This document shows positions 7,954 through 17,985 of a stretch of 64,000 nucleotides of DNA, piece by piece; position 1 is the stretch's first letter, and every line of letters begins with the position of its first letter. Both the position numbers and the translations under genes were made by a program. Origin of the DNA: Hoylesella enoeca JCM 12259. GTDB lineage: Bacteria; Bacteroidota; Bacteroidia; Bacteroidales; Bacteroidaceae. The notes below the pieces were generated by a model. That model did no database searches, had not been told where the DNA came from, and worked only from the letters and a program-made list of their open reading frames with translations. The DNA lies in NCBI RefSeq assembly GCF_000613405.1, contig NZ_BAIX01000003.1:62001-126000 (forward strand). The letters are read 5' to 3'.

Positions 7954-10900
7954 TTAGAAGGTCACGTTCAATCCGATGCTGTACAGGCGTGGCATGGGAT
8001 AATAGCCACGGTCTACACCGATATCCAACGGGTCTTCGCCGCCTTTCATGCCGATTTCGGGGTCGAGTCCCGTGTATTTCGTGAAGGTATAAAGGTTCTG
8101 TGCGTTGAGATAGACACGGGCCGACTTGATACCTGCTTTTGCCGTGAGTGCGGCGGGCACGGTATAGCCGAGCTGTACCATCTTGATGCGTAGGTAAGAG
8201 CCGTCTTCCAAGTAGCGATCGGACTGGAGAATGGAGTTGTTGGCGTCCAATCCTCCTAAGCGAGGATAGCGGGCATCAGTCTGTGTTCCCTCTCCTCTCC
8301 AACGCTTTGTCATGTCGCGGGAGTAGTTGTAGGTGAGGTTTTGTGTCGAACGGGTATAGGTTGACGGGCCGTTATAAATCTTGTTGCCATAGACACCTTG
8401 TAGGGCTACGCTCAAATCGAAGCTTTATAGCTCACGGCACCGTTGACGGAGTAGCTGAACTTGGGCAGCGGACTTCCCAAATAAGTGTAGTTCTCGCTAC
8501 TGAAAAGGTTCTCCTTATTCACCAATTTGTATCGCACATCACCCGGAGCAACGTTCTTCTGTGCCGTCTGTGCATGCACTTCGTCCCAGTTTTGGAACAG
8601 TCCGTCGGTCTTCAGTCCGTAGAACTGCGCGATAGGTTTGCCCACTGCGGTACGCGTAAGATGTACTGTATTCATGAAAGAAGCCCCTTCGATGTAGGCA
8701 TTGTTAGCTCCCAAACTGAGCACACGGTTCTGAATTGTGGTGAAGTTTGCCCCAACGGAGTAGCCCACAGGGTGGTCGTAGTTCTTATATTGCAGCGAAA
8801 TCTCCAAGCCACGGTTGCGCATCTTGCCTGCATTCTGGAAAGGCGGCTCGCTGATTCCCGTCTGTCCGGGAACGGGAACACGTAGCAACATGTCGCTTGT
8901 TACCTTGTTGAAGAACTCTATTGTACCGCTGAGCTTGCTGTTGAAGAAGCCAAAGTCGAGACCGATGTTCGTTGTCGTGGTCTTTTCCCACTTCAGTTCA
9001 GGGTTGCCGGTGCTGTTGAAACTGAAGCCCGGTGCAAAGGTTCCGCCGAACAGATAGTTGGAACCGGCGGAGGCAAATGTGGCATATGAATAGGCATCGA
9101 CACTGCCTTCGTTGCCGATTTGTCCCCAACCTAAGCGGAGTTTCAGGTTGTTCAGCACCTTTACTTTCTTCATAAAAGGTTCCTCAGTGATGCGCCATCC
9201 GACAGAAACTGAGGGGAACGTACCCCACCGATGCCCTCTTACGAACTTCGAAGAACCGTCCATTCGCACGTTAGCCGTCAGGAGATAGCGTTCCAAGAAG
9301 TTGTAGTTCAGGCGGGCAAAGCCCGAAGCCTGCTTGCTTTCCGTGGTCATTCCTTGGGCCGCAGCTGCGTTGTCTTTCGTGCGGGCATTGTCGATATGCA
9401 TCACACGTGGGTCGTTACTGGGAACGTCTTTCGCTGAAGCTTGGAGCTTTCTGTAGGTGACAGCATACGTTTCGCAGCCCAACATAGCCGAGAACGTGTG
9501 CTCTTTCAGCTTCTTATCGTAGGTCAACGTGTTGGTGAACTGCCTCACATAAGTGCTGTAGGTGTAGTTTGTCAGCGAGTTCACGTTGGGATTTTGCTGT
9601 GCAGAGAACACGTAATAAACCGGTATATAGCTTGAAAATTCGTTGTTGGTATACTCGGTTGAGTAGGCAGAACGGAACTTGAAGTGCTTTAGGAAATTGA
9701 TTTCTCCATAGATATTTGCCAGTACCCGGTAGGCGGTATTCTTGGGATTGTTGTACTCGATGGTTGCCAACGGGTTCCAAATGTCGCTGAACGTGGACTT
9801 TGTGAAGCTGCCGTCCTCATTACGGATGGGTGTAATCGGGTCGCGGGTATAGGTGGTCATGATCGGACTTGTCCACTCGTCGTTCTCAATTCCACCTTTG
9901 TGGTTCGTGCGAATCAGTGTGATGTTCTCGCCGACCGTGAGCCATGAGTTAGCCTTGAAGTCGCCGTTGGCACGCAAGGTGACGCGATCAAAGGTCGTCT
10001 TCTTGATGATTCCATCTTGACTAAAGCCGTTCAAGCTTAAGAAATACGTTCCTTTTTCGTTGCCACCTGATATGGATAGGTCGGCATTCTTCACCGGTGC
10101 ATTCTTGTGAAGAATGGCATCGAAGTAGTCAACTGTGGGTAATGTACGCGTATCCTCTATGAGCGTGCCACCGCCAAGGCCTGCCGACATCTCGTTTCGT
10201 AGCATACCCCACGTCGGACCGTCGCACATATTGTTCGACTTCCACACGTTCTGAACGCCATAATAGGCTGACAGATTGATGGTGGCCTTGCCCGTATTGC
10301 CTTTCTTTGTGGTGATGATGATGACACCGTTTGCACCGCGCGAGCCGTAGATAGCCGTGGCCGAAGCGTCTTTTAGCACCTGAACCGACTCGATGTCGCC
10401 CGTATTTAAGAAGTTGATATCACCCACCATCATACCATCGACCACGAATAACGGGTCGGAATCATTCAGTGTTCCGATGCCTCGCACGCGTACCGTGATA
10501 CCCGAACCGGGCGACCCTGAGAAGCTCGTCACGTCAACTCCGGCCACTTGTCCCTGCAAAGCATGGCTCAATGTCGATGCCGAAAGTTTATTCACCTCTT
10601 TCATATCCACTACGGAAATGGCCCCCGTGAGGTCTTCTTTCTTCTGTGTTCCGTAACCAACGACGACAACTTCGCCCACAGAATTAGTTATTTCCGAGAG
10701 CGAAATACTCAACCGGCTCTTTCCCACCACGCTTACGTGCTTGGGAGAGTAGCCTATATAAGAGAAAGATAGCGTGGAGTCGTTGGGCAGAACCTTGATG
10801 ACAAACTTCCCGTTCAGGTCGGTTGTCACCCCCGTTCCACTCTTTGGAGAGCGCACGGTTACGCCTATTAGCGGCTCACTTGTTTCGGCATCCAATACAA

Positions 10901-11000
10901 CGCCTGCGATTGTCCGTTCTCCTCCAGTCTGTCCTATTATATAAATAGGTATAAAGGAGAGCATGAACAACATCAAGAATCTCATTCTTTTTGGTCTCAT
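7954..11000 (-). CDS. SusC/RagA-family TonB-dependent transporter, frameshifted
   Basis: An outer-membrane importer powered by TonB. I start it at 11000 (MRPKRMRFLMLFMLSFIPIY, a signal peptide), not at the further upstream ATG, which overlaps the promoter box. Then come a carboxypeptidase-like domain (TIAGVVLDAETSEPLIGVTV), the plug with VVVVGYGTQKKEDLTGAIS and GSPGSGITVRVRGIGTL, and the barrel ending in YSIGLNVTF. The frame breaks near 8423. One added base (AAAGGCTTC for AAAGCTTC) joins NGAVSYK to FDLSVALQGVYGN, giving about 1015 residues. It is first of the susC-susD-lipoprotein operon. Substrate unknown; the adjacent amino-sugar operon is a hint only. Confidence 0.88.
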
Positions 11001-11048
11001 AGCAGTAATGATATTAATGTATATAGATTGTTTTTGTTCATTCGATTG

Positions 11049-11077
11049 CAAAGATAACTAAAAGAAAGGAAAACAAA
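11049..11077 (-). promoter_or_regulatory. promoter for the first susCD operon
   Basis: The minus strand has TATCTTTG at 11049-11056, a match to TAnnTTTG, with TTTG at 11074-11077. The 17-bp spacing is a little shorter than the usual 19-21. The box lies 48 bases before the chosen susC start. The 310-bp divergent gap 11001-11311 otherwise holds only AT-rich sequence and the opposing promoter at 11274. Confidence 0.5.
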
Positions 11078-11273
11078 ATATACAACATCATATTTATGCT
11101 ATTAATTAATGTTATTTAAGTATTGACTACTCTTCTCTTAAAGAGCAACTATACGATAATCAACATGAATTGACAAGATAACACATATACCATGTAAAAC
11201 CTACTATTACGAAATTACTGTAATTTTTCCAACAAACAAGTCCAATTTTTATCCCTTTATTCGGATAATTCAC

Positions 11274-11281
11274 TATCTTTG
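11274..11281 (+). promoter_or_regulatory. promoter -7 box for the Cys/Lys-rich protein
   Basis: TATCTTTG matches TAnnTTTG and lies 30 bases upstream of the start at 11312. No convincing -33 TTTG is present. Confidence 0.5.
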
Positions 11282-11311
11282 TAACCAGTAATCACTTAAA
11301 ATAAGAATGAT

Positions 11312-11644
11312 ATGAAGAAAGTATTAATGAGTGCAGTCCTCATGTTGGCTGCGATAAGTTTTGCCAATGCGCAAGACGTGAAGACCGAGAAGAAGAAGTG
11401 TGATAAAACAGAGAAGTGCGAGAAATGTAAAAAACACAAGGACGTAAACGACAAGACTTGTGCGACGGCACAAGGGGAGAAATGCGACAAAACTTGCAAA
11501 GACGATTGTAAGGACAAAAAATGTAAAGGAAGTGTCGTATGCAAGAAGTGCGACAAGAAATCCGATAAGGTGTGCTGCAAGGGTAAAAACAAGGCATGCA
11601 AGAAAGATAAGACAAAAGACAAGAAGAAGGCAGACAGAAAATAA
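11312..11644 (+). CDS. small exported Cys/Lys-rich protein
   Basis: 110 residues. A clear signal peptide (MKKVLMSAVLMLAAISFANA) is followed by a mature part of about 90 residues that is nearly all Lys, Asp, Cys and Thr, with 13 cysteines in patterns such as CDKTEKCEKCKK, CDKTCKDDCKDKKC and VCC. It resembles metallothionein or a repeated metal/thiol-binding peptide in composition, but I recognise no named family. It is a single-gene unit with its own promoter box and a strong terminator (11673-11702). The exported, cysteine-dense nature suggests metal binding or a disulfide-rich envelope role. This is inference. Confidence 0.75.
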   Translation: MKKVLMSAVLMLAAISFANAQDVKTEKKKCDKTEKCEKCKKHKDVNDKTCATAQGEKCDKTCKDDCKDKKCKGSVVCKKCDKKSDKVCCKGKNKACKKDKTKDKKKADRK

Positions 11645-11672
11645 GTTGTCACTTCCGTAACTATCAAAGATA

Positions 11673-11702
11673 AGCCCGCAGAGATTTGGATCTCTGCGGG
11701 CT
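11673..11702 (+). terminator. rho-independent terminator
   Basis: A perfect 12-bp stem (AGCCCGCAGAGA with TCTCTGCGGGCT) around a 6-base loop, followed on the plus strand by TTTTATG. It begins 28 bp after the Cys/Lys-rich gene. Confidence 0.9.
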
Positions 11703-11737
11703 TTTTATGTTCGATTATAAATAATTCGTGCTGCCTA

Positions 11738-12684
11738 TTAGGAGTATCTCAGCATCCGACCGGCAGAGATTTTCGATGTGCGGGTGAGGTGATTGAGCTT
11801 ACACAGTTGATCAATAGTCACACCGCGCTTATGAGCGATGGAGCTTAATGTTTCTCCTGCCTCAACCTTATGGAACAGTTTCTCACCGCTGAGTGAAGAC
11901 GATCCACGATCGTTCTGGGCCATCTCGCCGACCACCTCGTCACGCGAATAGCCGCCATTTCCGATCTTCCCCCGGAGACGATTAGCCTCTGCCGATTCCC
12001 GCTCATATGAGCTTCGGCGGAACATATAAGTATCGGCCGTCACATCTTGCGCCCGGAAGTCAAAGAGCAAAGCCGGATTCAGTGCCACGCCGCATAGTCT
12101 TGTCTCGAAGTGCAGATGCGATCCCGTGCTACGTCCGGTGTTTCCGCCCAATCCGATTACTTCTCCTGCGCGCACCTCTTGATTCTCTTCCACCAGTTGT
12201 TTAGATAAATGACCATAAATCGTTTCGAGTCCGTTAGGATGCCGGATGACGATATATTTGCCGTAGCCAGCAGCTTCATAGCGCACGATCCGCACCTTTC
12301 CGGCGAAAGCCGAGCGAATGGTATCGCCAATATATACTTTGATGTCGAGACCCTTGTGCATCCGCCCCCAACGTGCGCCGAAGTTGGACGTGATCACACG
12401 GCTTGGCGTCGGCATATGGAAATGGCGCAGGTTGATGCGAAAAGAGTCGGGGAGTTCGGTGGCGCGGTGGCATATCGGTTATCCCAATCATTGTAGAGTT
12501 CGGCAGCCGGCGACTGGGCATTCTCCCGGCTTATGATGCGTTGTAAAGCGAGCGTATCCACAGTTTTCATCTTTCTATCCACGGGTGCCTGTCGTGCCAA
12601 CAGGTCTTGCCCGGCTGCTTGCTGTGTAGTGAGAGCCAATATAGCCGTAATCGCAAGGGTCTTTATCGTCTTCTTTATTCTCAT
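11738..12684 (-). CDS. M23 peptidase with LysM domain, frameshifted
   Basis: A periplasmic peptidoglycan endopeptidase or amidase activator. The signal peptide (MRIKKTIKTLAITAILAL) is in the upstream frame. The peptidase domain has the zinc motifs HKGLDI and SHLHFET, and the C-terminus has a LysM repeat (FHKVEAGETLSSIAHKRGVT). The frame breaks near 12457. One added base (CCGGAACTC for CCGAACTC) joins YATAPP to ELPDSFRINLRHFHMPTPS, giving about 315 residues. All zinc-ligand motifs are present, so the enzyme is probably active. Monocistronic, with a good promoter at 12792-12821. Confidence 0.85.
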
Positions 12685-12791
12685 TTCTGACTTTTATAGG
12701 TTTAACTTGCTTCGGAAAAAGGACAACTTCCTATCTTCCGAATGAATCCATTGAATCAAACAAATATTCGATGGCATATCAAAAGACGTGG

Positions 12792-12821
12792 CAAAGGTAG
12801 CAAAAAACTGATGAAAATCAA
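12792..12821 (-). promoter_or_regulatory. promoter for the M23 peptidase gene
   Basis: On the minus strand, TTG (12819-12821), 19 bases, then TACCTTTG (12792-12799), matching the Bacteroidetes -33/-7 pattern. The leader to the ATG is about 100 bases. Confidence 0.55.
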
Positions 12822-12885
12822 GTGAGTTAACAGAATTTATGCACATTTTAACATCGCTTTCCCTTAGTGTCGGGCTCGTGTTTTG

Positions 12886-13826
12886 CTATTCGCGAGGCCT
12901 CGCATACGGACTGGGACCCATGCAGAAATAATAGTAATATCCTCGCGCCACACACTTCAACCTGTCTATGAGCATCGCACCGTAAGGCGGGAACGGCGAG
13001 CCGCACAAGTACTTCCGCCAGCGTCGCTGATAAGGATGCCAGCACCGGGCTTGCCAAGGCTTGATGGCGCCGGCGAAATGTATGATGCCGGATGCCGCTG
13101 CGCATCTTGCAACAGACGCACCTTCTCGCTGTCTTCCCGCGGCTCTCGGAGCAGATAGTCGGCCAGCAGATTCCATTTGTAAGGTAGCAGCAGTATTCTG
13201 CCGCGGCATAACAGATTGAGCAAATCTTGATCATGATAGACGATCTTCTCCCGCTGCCGATCGATCTCCTGCCGGCATCGTTCAAAAAAGTCGATCTGCC
13301 GCATCTCCCGCAAATTCATCACCAGCACACCCGCGTTCACATACGATTCATCAGCCGACAATCCCAGGGCCGGCTTCCTCTTTTGTTGCATCTCGCGCTT
13401 ATCGGGAACACCGGCCACCAGCCGATCACCTAAATCCTGCTGCCATAACCATAGGATATCGTCGGTGAACATCGTGTCGGCATCTACATAGATAATCTTA
13501 TCAAACTCGAAATAAACGGGGAAATAAAGTCGGAAATACGTAGTCAGGGGAACGGCTACATTCCCAGTCTGCTCACCGATAGGAAAGACACTGAAAAGAT
13601 TCTTGTCAAAGGTCAGAAACCGTATGTCCACGGTCTCCGAGCACAGTTCCTGCAAGGCCGCGCGATCTTGGTCGGACAACCGACCATCGCTGACAATATA
13701 GATCGACAGATGCGCCGAGGTGTGCATCACGATCGATCGGATAGACACATAGCAGAGCATCACGGCATGCTTGTCGATGGTGTACGCCACGCGCACTTTC
13801 TCTGAATTTACAACTCGCTTTCGCAT
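12886..13826 (-). CDS. GT8-family glycosyltransferase, frameshifted
   Basis: A nucleotide-sugar-dependent retaining glycosyltransferase, cytoplasmic side, for envelope glycan synthesis. The N-terminal part has VAYTIDKHAVMLCYVSIRSI, the DxD metal motif in IIYVDADTMF, YVNAGVLVMNL and YHDQDLLN. The frame breaks near 13088. One added base joins DAQRHP to GIIHFAGAIKPWQARCWHPY, the conserved C-terminal HFAG-KPW motif of GT8, giving about 313 residues ending at 12886. The uncorrected frame ends in meaningless sequence at 12966. Acceptor and sugar are unknown. Confidence 0.82.
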
Positions 13827-13888
13827 AACAACAATAAAGGTAAGGAATTAGATTTATATCCACAACATCTCAGGATGCAGACAATATC

Positions 13889-14134
13889 TCACTTGTTGAT
13901 ACCCAAGCAAACACTACTCATCAGTCTCCGTATCGGCCATTCAGTTATCCTTATTGGGTTCCTTATGCAAAACAAAATAGTGCCAACCGTAGCAATGATA
14001 GCCACCATGGAACCGGCTAACCAATCATGCCCATACAGACCTAAAAAGGCACTGACAAAGATACAAACAAGGACTATAAATCTACTTCCGTTATCTACAC
14101 TTTGTGTGCAAATATAGCTCATTTTTTGTATCAA
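13889..14134 (-). CDS. possible small membrane protein
   Basis: An 81-residue open frame with two hydrophobic stretches (FIVLVCIFVSAFLGLYG and MVAIIATVGTILFCI). I do not recognise it. A strong promoter match (14109-14140) overlaps its first codons, so this start cannot be used from that promoter and the true start, if any, is downstream. It may be the GT8 gene's leader and not a gene. Confidence 0.3.
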   Translation of the reverse strand: MIQKMSYICTQSVDNGSRFIVLVCIFVSAFLGLYGHDWLAGSMVAIIATVGTILFCIRNPIRITEWPIRRLMSSVCLGINK

Positions 14135-14140
14135 AACAAA
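14109..14140 (-). promoter_or_regulatory. promoter upstream of the GT8 region
   Basis: On the minus strand, TTTG (14137-14140), 20 bases, then TATATTTG (14109-14116): a full match to the Bacteroidetes consensus. It would transcribe toward the possible small membrane protein and the GT8 gene. Confidence 0.55.
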
Positions 14141-14260
14141 CTTCTAACGTGTTTTAACGCGGGTAGCCATCGCTCCATAACTTCCTTATCACCATGCAAG
14201 CAAGGGACAATGTCATCCTCTTTTATTCCGATCCTCAAAGACGTCCGTGAGTTCCAAACG

Positions 14261-14483
14261 AGAAGTATGGGAGTAGACACTTACAACTCCCATACTTCTT
14301 GCCCACAAGTATAGGAGTTGTCAGCACCTTTGATATGGGTGCACACATGCCCGTGTGCTACCAGATCAGAATCTTCATAGGAAATCTGCTTTTGCCGGAA
14401 TAGTTGTCATCGCCTACACTCCTATGTTGTCACAAGCAAAGGACAATCTGCGATGCAGATGAAGATGAGAGACCGGCAAAAGC
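14261..14483. repeat. cluster of inverted repeats in a 394-bp gene-free gap
   Basis: The gap 14135-14528 has no convincing gene but several dyads. One perfect inverted repeat has 14-bp arms (AGAAGTATGGGAGT, 14261-14274; ACTCCCATACTTCT, 14286-14299). GCTTTTGCCGG (14388-14398) is repeated inverted at 14473-14483. GCACAC/GTGTGC flanks a 6-base loop near 14341-14358. Degenerate copies of the first arm (AAGTATAGGAGTTGT) follow. It could be a 3-prime structure of recG or a repeat remnant. Confidence 0.75.
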
Positions 14484-14528
14484 TTTTGTAACTCGATCGT
14501 GACGAGATATGTGTCTGCGGCGCCAGTT

Positions 14529-16627
14529 TCAACTGATGGCGGCCCAGTTGATATTGGTCTTCCGGAGTTGCTTCAAGCGATTCCAAAGCAACCTATATTC
14601 GGATTTTTCGCATGTGGGATCGGCATCGATGATCTTCTGTGCCTCGTCGCGGGCCATCTGCACGATTTGGCCATCACGAGCGATGTCGGCGATTTTCAGG
14701 TCGAAGGCGATGCCGCTCTGCTGCGTCCCTTCGAGATCACCGGGACCGCGCAGTTTGAGATCGGCCTCTGCGATGCGGAAACCATCGTTGGTGTCGCACA
14801 TGATGTCGATGCGCTTACGCGTCTCCTCGGCCAGTTTATAGGAGGTGACCAGGATGCAGTAACTCTGGTCAGCCCCACGCCCCACTCGTCCGCGGAGCTG
14901 ATGCAACTGGGAGAGACCGAAGCGCTGTGCATCGAGAATCACCATCACCGATGCGTTGGGAACGTTCACGCCCACTTCAATCACGGTTGTGGCTACGAGG
15001 ATTTGAGTATCGCCCGACACAAACTTCTGCATCTCTTCCTCTTTGTCTTTGGACTTCATCCGGCCATGCACCTTGCTCATCCGAAACTCGGGAAACACCT
15101 GCCGCAGCGTTTCGAATCCCTCTTCCAGGTTTTTCAGGTCGATCTTCTCGCTCTCCTGAATCAGCGGGAAGACGATGTAGACCTGCCGTCCTTGGTGGAT
15201 TTGCTGTCGGATGCCCTGATAGAGGCTTGCCATCTGCGTGTCGTATTTATGGATTGTCTGGATCGGTTTGCGACCGGGAGGCAATTCGTCGATAACGCTC
15301 ACGTCAAGATCACCATAGATCGTCATGGCCAGTGTGCGCGGGATCGGCGTGGCAGTCATCACCAGCACGTGAGGCGGATTGTCGCTCTTGCTCCACAGCT
15401 TGGCACGCTGAGCCACGCCGAAGCGGTGTTGTTCGTCGACGACAACAAATCCCAGTCGGGCAAACTGCACAGGGTCTTCGATCACGGCATGCGTGCCCAC
15501 CAGGATCTGAATGCTGCCGGCAGCCAGCCCGGCAAGTATCTCTTCGCGGCGACGTCCCTTGACGATGCCTGTGAGCAACTCGACCCGCACATCCATATCG
15601 TGGAGAAACTCCCGGATAGTGGTCAGGTGCTGTTCGGCCAGAATCTCAGTCGGCGCCATGATGCAAGCCTGAAATCCGTTGTCCAACGCAATGAGCATCG
15701 ACATCAGGGCCACGAGTGTCTTGCCCGAGCCCACGTCTCCCTGCAAGAGTCGATTCATCTGTCTGCCGCTGCGCATGTCGGTGCGAATCTCGCGGATCAC
15801 TCGCTTCTGTGCGTTGGTCAGTTGGAAAGGTAAGTTTTGATCGTAAAACGTATGGAAGAGTCGGCCCACCTGCGCAAAGACATAACCGCGATACTTGCGC
15901 CGGTGGTCGCTGGCATAACGCAAGATGTTGAGTTGCACGTAGAACAACTCCTCGAATTTGAGTCGTAGCCGAGCCCGTTGCATATCATCGGCCGTCTTCG
16001 GATAATGGATCAGACGATAGGCGCGGTCTCGGGAAATCAGATGAAGGGGTTCTATAATATATGGTGGGAGGGTTTCGGGAAGTGGCGCAGGAATTTTATC
16101 CAAGAGCGTCTTCTCCAAGCGTTCGATGGCCCGCGACTGCATACCCGCTTTCTTCATCCGCTCGGTTGTGACATAATACGGCTGCATTCCCATTTCCGAC
16201 AACTGCAAAGCCGATGCATCGTCGATGTCGGGATGGGCAAACTGATACCGCCCGTTGAATACTGTCGGCTTACCAAACACGATGTAGTCGCGATCCACCT
16301 TATAAGTCTTCGAAGCATACTGCACGCCCTGGAACCAAACCAGATCCACGATTCCTGTTCCATCGGTGAAGTGAGCCACGAGCCGTTTGCGTCTCGGCCC
16401 CTGTGAAAACTCCTCGAAACTGAGAATCTTCCCTTTGATCTGTACAAAGGGCATGTCGGCAGACAACTCGCTGACAGCATAGATTCTGCTCCGGTCCACG
16501 TATTTGTACGGATAGTATTCCAATAGCTCGCCCCATGTTTGAATATGGAGTTCGCGATCCAATATATCCTTGCGCTTCGGCCCCATACCGGCAGGTACAT
16601 TATATCCTGGTCTAAGAGATCTGTCAA
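14529..16627 (-). CDS. recG: ATP-dependent DNA helicase RecG, frameshift near the start
   Basis: A branch-migration helicase for stalled forks and Holliday junctions. It has the wedge/OB domain, then Walker A in LLQGDVGSGKTLVALMSM, the Q-motif neighbourhood MAPTEILAEQH, VVVDEQHRFG (DExH-type), VMTATPIPRTLAM and the C-terminal QLRGRVGRG. The long open frame starts at MGPKRKD (16586). One added base near 16588 extends it to LTDLLDQDIMYLPGMGPKRKD, the normal RecG N-terminus. The start is then probably TTG at 16627, or ATG at 16600. Corrected length is about 699 residues. It lies 4 bp after ispD. Confidence 0.93.
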
Positions 16628-16631
16628 CGTC

Positions 16632-17303
16632 TTAGGGTTTAAGCATCGCCTCAGCAAGGGTGAGGTCGAATGGTGTGGTGAGCTTGATATTCTCTCGATT
16701 GCCTTCCACCATCTCAACGGTGTATCCGAGCGATTCGACGACCGATGCTTCGTCAGTAAAGGAATCTTGATAAGGTTGCTCGAAAGCCTTGCGGAGCAAT
16801 CTGATGTCAAACACTTGGGGTGTCTGCACGATACGGTAATCGCTGCGTAAGACATTCCGGCCGACACCATTGCGGTCGACGTGACGCAACGTATCGGTCA
16901 CAGGGAGTACTGGAATGGCAGCTTTGGACTCATCGGCAGCCTCAAAACAACGCTTGATGACAGCCTCAGAGACAAATGGGCGGACACCGTCGTGAATCCC
17001 GACGAGTCCTGTGGCATCGAGGGGAATAGCCTGCAAACCTTTTCTGGACGATTCAAAACGTGTCTCGCCGCCATCGACGATCGTGTGCGGAATGTTGAAT
17101 GCGCAGTCTCGGCACAGTTGCCGCCAATAAGCTTGTTGCTCACGGGGCAGCACAAGGATAATTTTCAGCTCCCCGTCACAAGCAAAGAAACGTTCCAGCG
17201 TGTGCATCAACACCGGTTTCCCGCCGATAGGGATAAACTGTTTAGGTATGTCTGCCCCCATCCGCATCCCCTTTCCGCCTGCCACGATGACGATATAGTT
17301 CAT
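16632..17303 (-). CDS. ispD: 2-C-methyl-D-erythritol 4-phosphate cytidylyltransferase
   Basis: The third enzyme of the MEP isoprenoid pathway; it transfers CMP from CTP to MEP. 223 residues, usual length. The N-terminal nucleotide loop is [17 protein letters not shown], then [36 protein letters not shown] and the C-terminal [14 protein letters not shown], all family landmarks. It sits in an operon with a DJ-1 family gene (3 bp upstream) and recG. dxr of the same pathway is at 57.2 kb. Confidence 0.95.
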   Translation of the reverse strand: MNYIVIVAGGKGMRMGADIPKQFIPIGGKPVLMHTLERFFACDGELKIILVLPREQQAYWRQLCRDCAFNIPHTIVDGGETRFESSRKGLQAIPLDATGLVGIHDGVRPFVSEAVIKRCFEAADESKAAIPVLPVTDTLRHVDRNGVGRNVLRSDYRIVQTPQVFDIRLLRKAFEQPYQDSFTDEASVVESLGYTVEMVEGNRENIKLTTPFDLTLAEAMLKP

Positions 17304-17306
17304 GGA

Positions 17307-17873
17307 TCAAGAATGAGCTTTGAGTTCATCAATCAGCATGTCGGTTTTCACCTTTTGCGCCAACTCCTCCGAAGTGAGTTGAGCCAAAAGACAAAAACCA
17401 TAGACGAACGCCGCAGCCGGACCTTTACCGGTAGTGATCGTATCATCGACGGTGCAGAGTTCGCGGGTATATTCCGCGCCGTCCAAATATTTTTCAAAAC
17501 CCGGATAACACGTGGCGCGTTTACCTTTCAGGATTCCAATGCTGCCCAATACCATCGGTGCGGCACAGATAGCGCTCACGCGACGTCCCGACTTGAACTG
17601 ATTCAGCAGGGCTTCGCGTACACCAGGGTGAGCATTCAGATTCGACGCACCTGGCATTCCGCCCGGAATCATCAACAAGTCGGCATCGCTCAGGTCGGCC
17701 TCTTCAAAGCGCACGTCGGCTTTGACGATCACTCGATGAGACGACTCCACATAGTCAGTCCCGGTAACACTCACGGTCTGAACATCAACACCGCCTCGGC
17801 GGAGGATGTCCATAGGTGCCAAGGCCTCTGTCTCTTCAAAGCCCGTGGCGAGAAATTGATACACTTTTACCAT
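17307..17873 (-). CDS. DJ-1/PfpI (YajL/ThiJ) family protein
   Basis: 188 residues from the start MVKVYQFLATGFEETEA, chosen over an upstream ATG lacking family similarity. It has the family Glu in GFEETEA and the nucleophile-elbow cysteine in SAICAAPMVLG. Relatives are protein/nucleotide deglycases, glyoxalases or redox chaperones; the exact activity is not assignable. It is first in the operon with ispD and recG and divergent from nadK, with a possible -7 box (TACATTTG on the minus strand) at 17928-17935. Confidence 0.88.
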   Translation of the reverse strand: MVKVYQFLATGFEETEALAPMDILRRGGVDVQTVSVTGTDYVESSHRVIVKADVRFEEADLSDADLLMIPGGMPGASNLNAHPGVREALLNQFKSGRRVSAICAAPMVLGSIGILKGKRATCYPGFEKYLDGAEYTRELCTVDDTITTGKGPAAAFVYGFCLLAQLTSEELAQKVKTDMLIDELKAHS

Positions 17874-17903
17874 GCTCTTATGTTTTTTATCCGCAAAAAA
17901 ATG

Positions 17904-17911
17904 TATTTTTG
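17904..17911 (+). promoter_or_regulatory. promoter -7 box for nadK
   Basis: TATTTTTG matches TAnnTTTG, 74 bases upstream of the nadK start. No clear -33 box. Confidence 0.4.
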
Positions 17912-17985
17912 CAACATGAATGATATGCAAATGTACGAAATGTTCGGCATTCAGACACGTTCTTCTCCTAAAAAAGCATTAAAAG

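Noticed and set aside
11296..11667. 123-codon minus-strand frame with many Phe, Leu and Ser
   Set aside because: It mirrors the Lys/Cys-rich gene; a Lys-rich coding strand automatically gives a Phe/Leu-rich reverse frame, and the forward frame has the promoter, signal peptide and terminator.
14499..15833. 444-codon plus-strand open frame
   Set aside because: It lies antisense to recG, whose helicase motifs are unmistakable; the translation has no recognisable family features.
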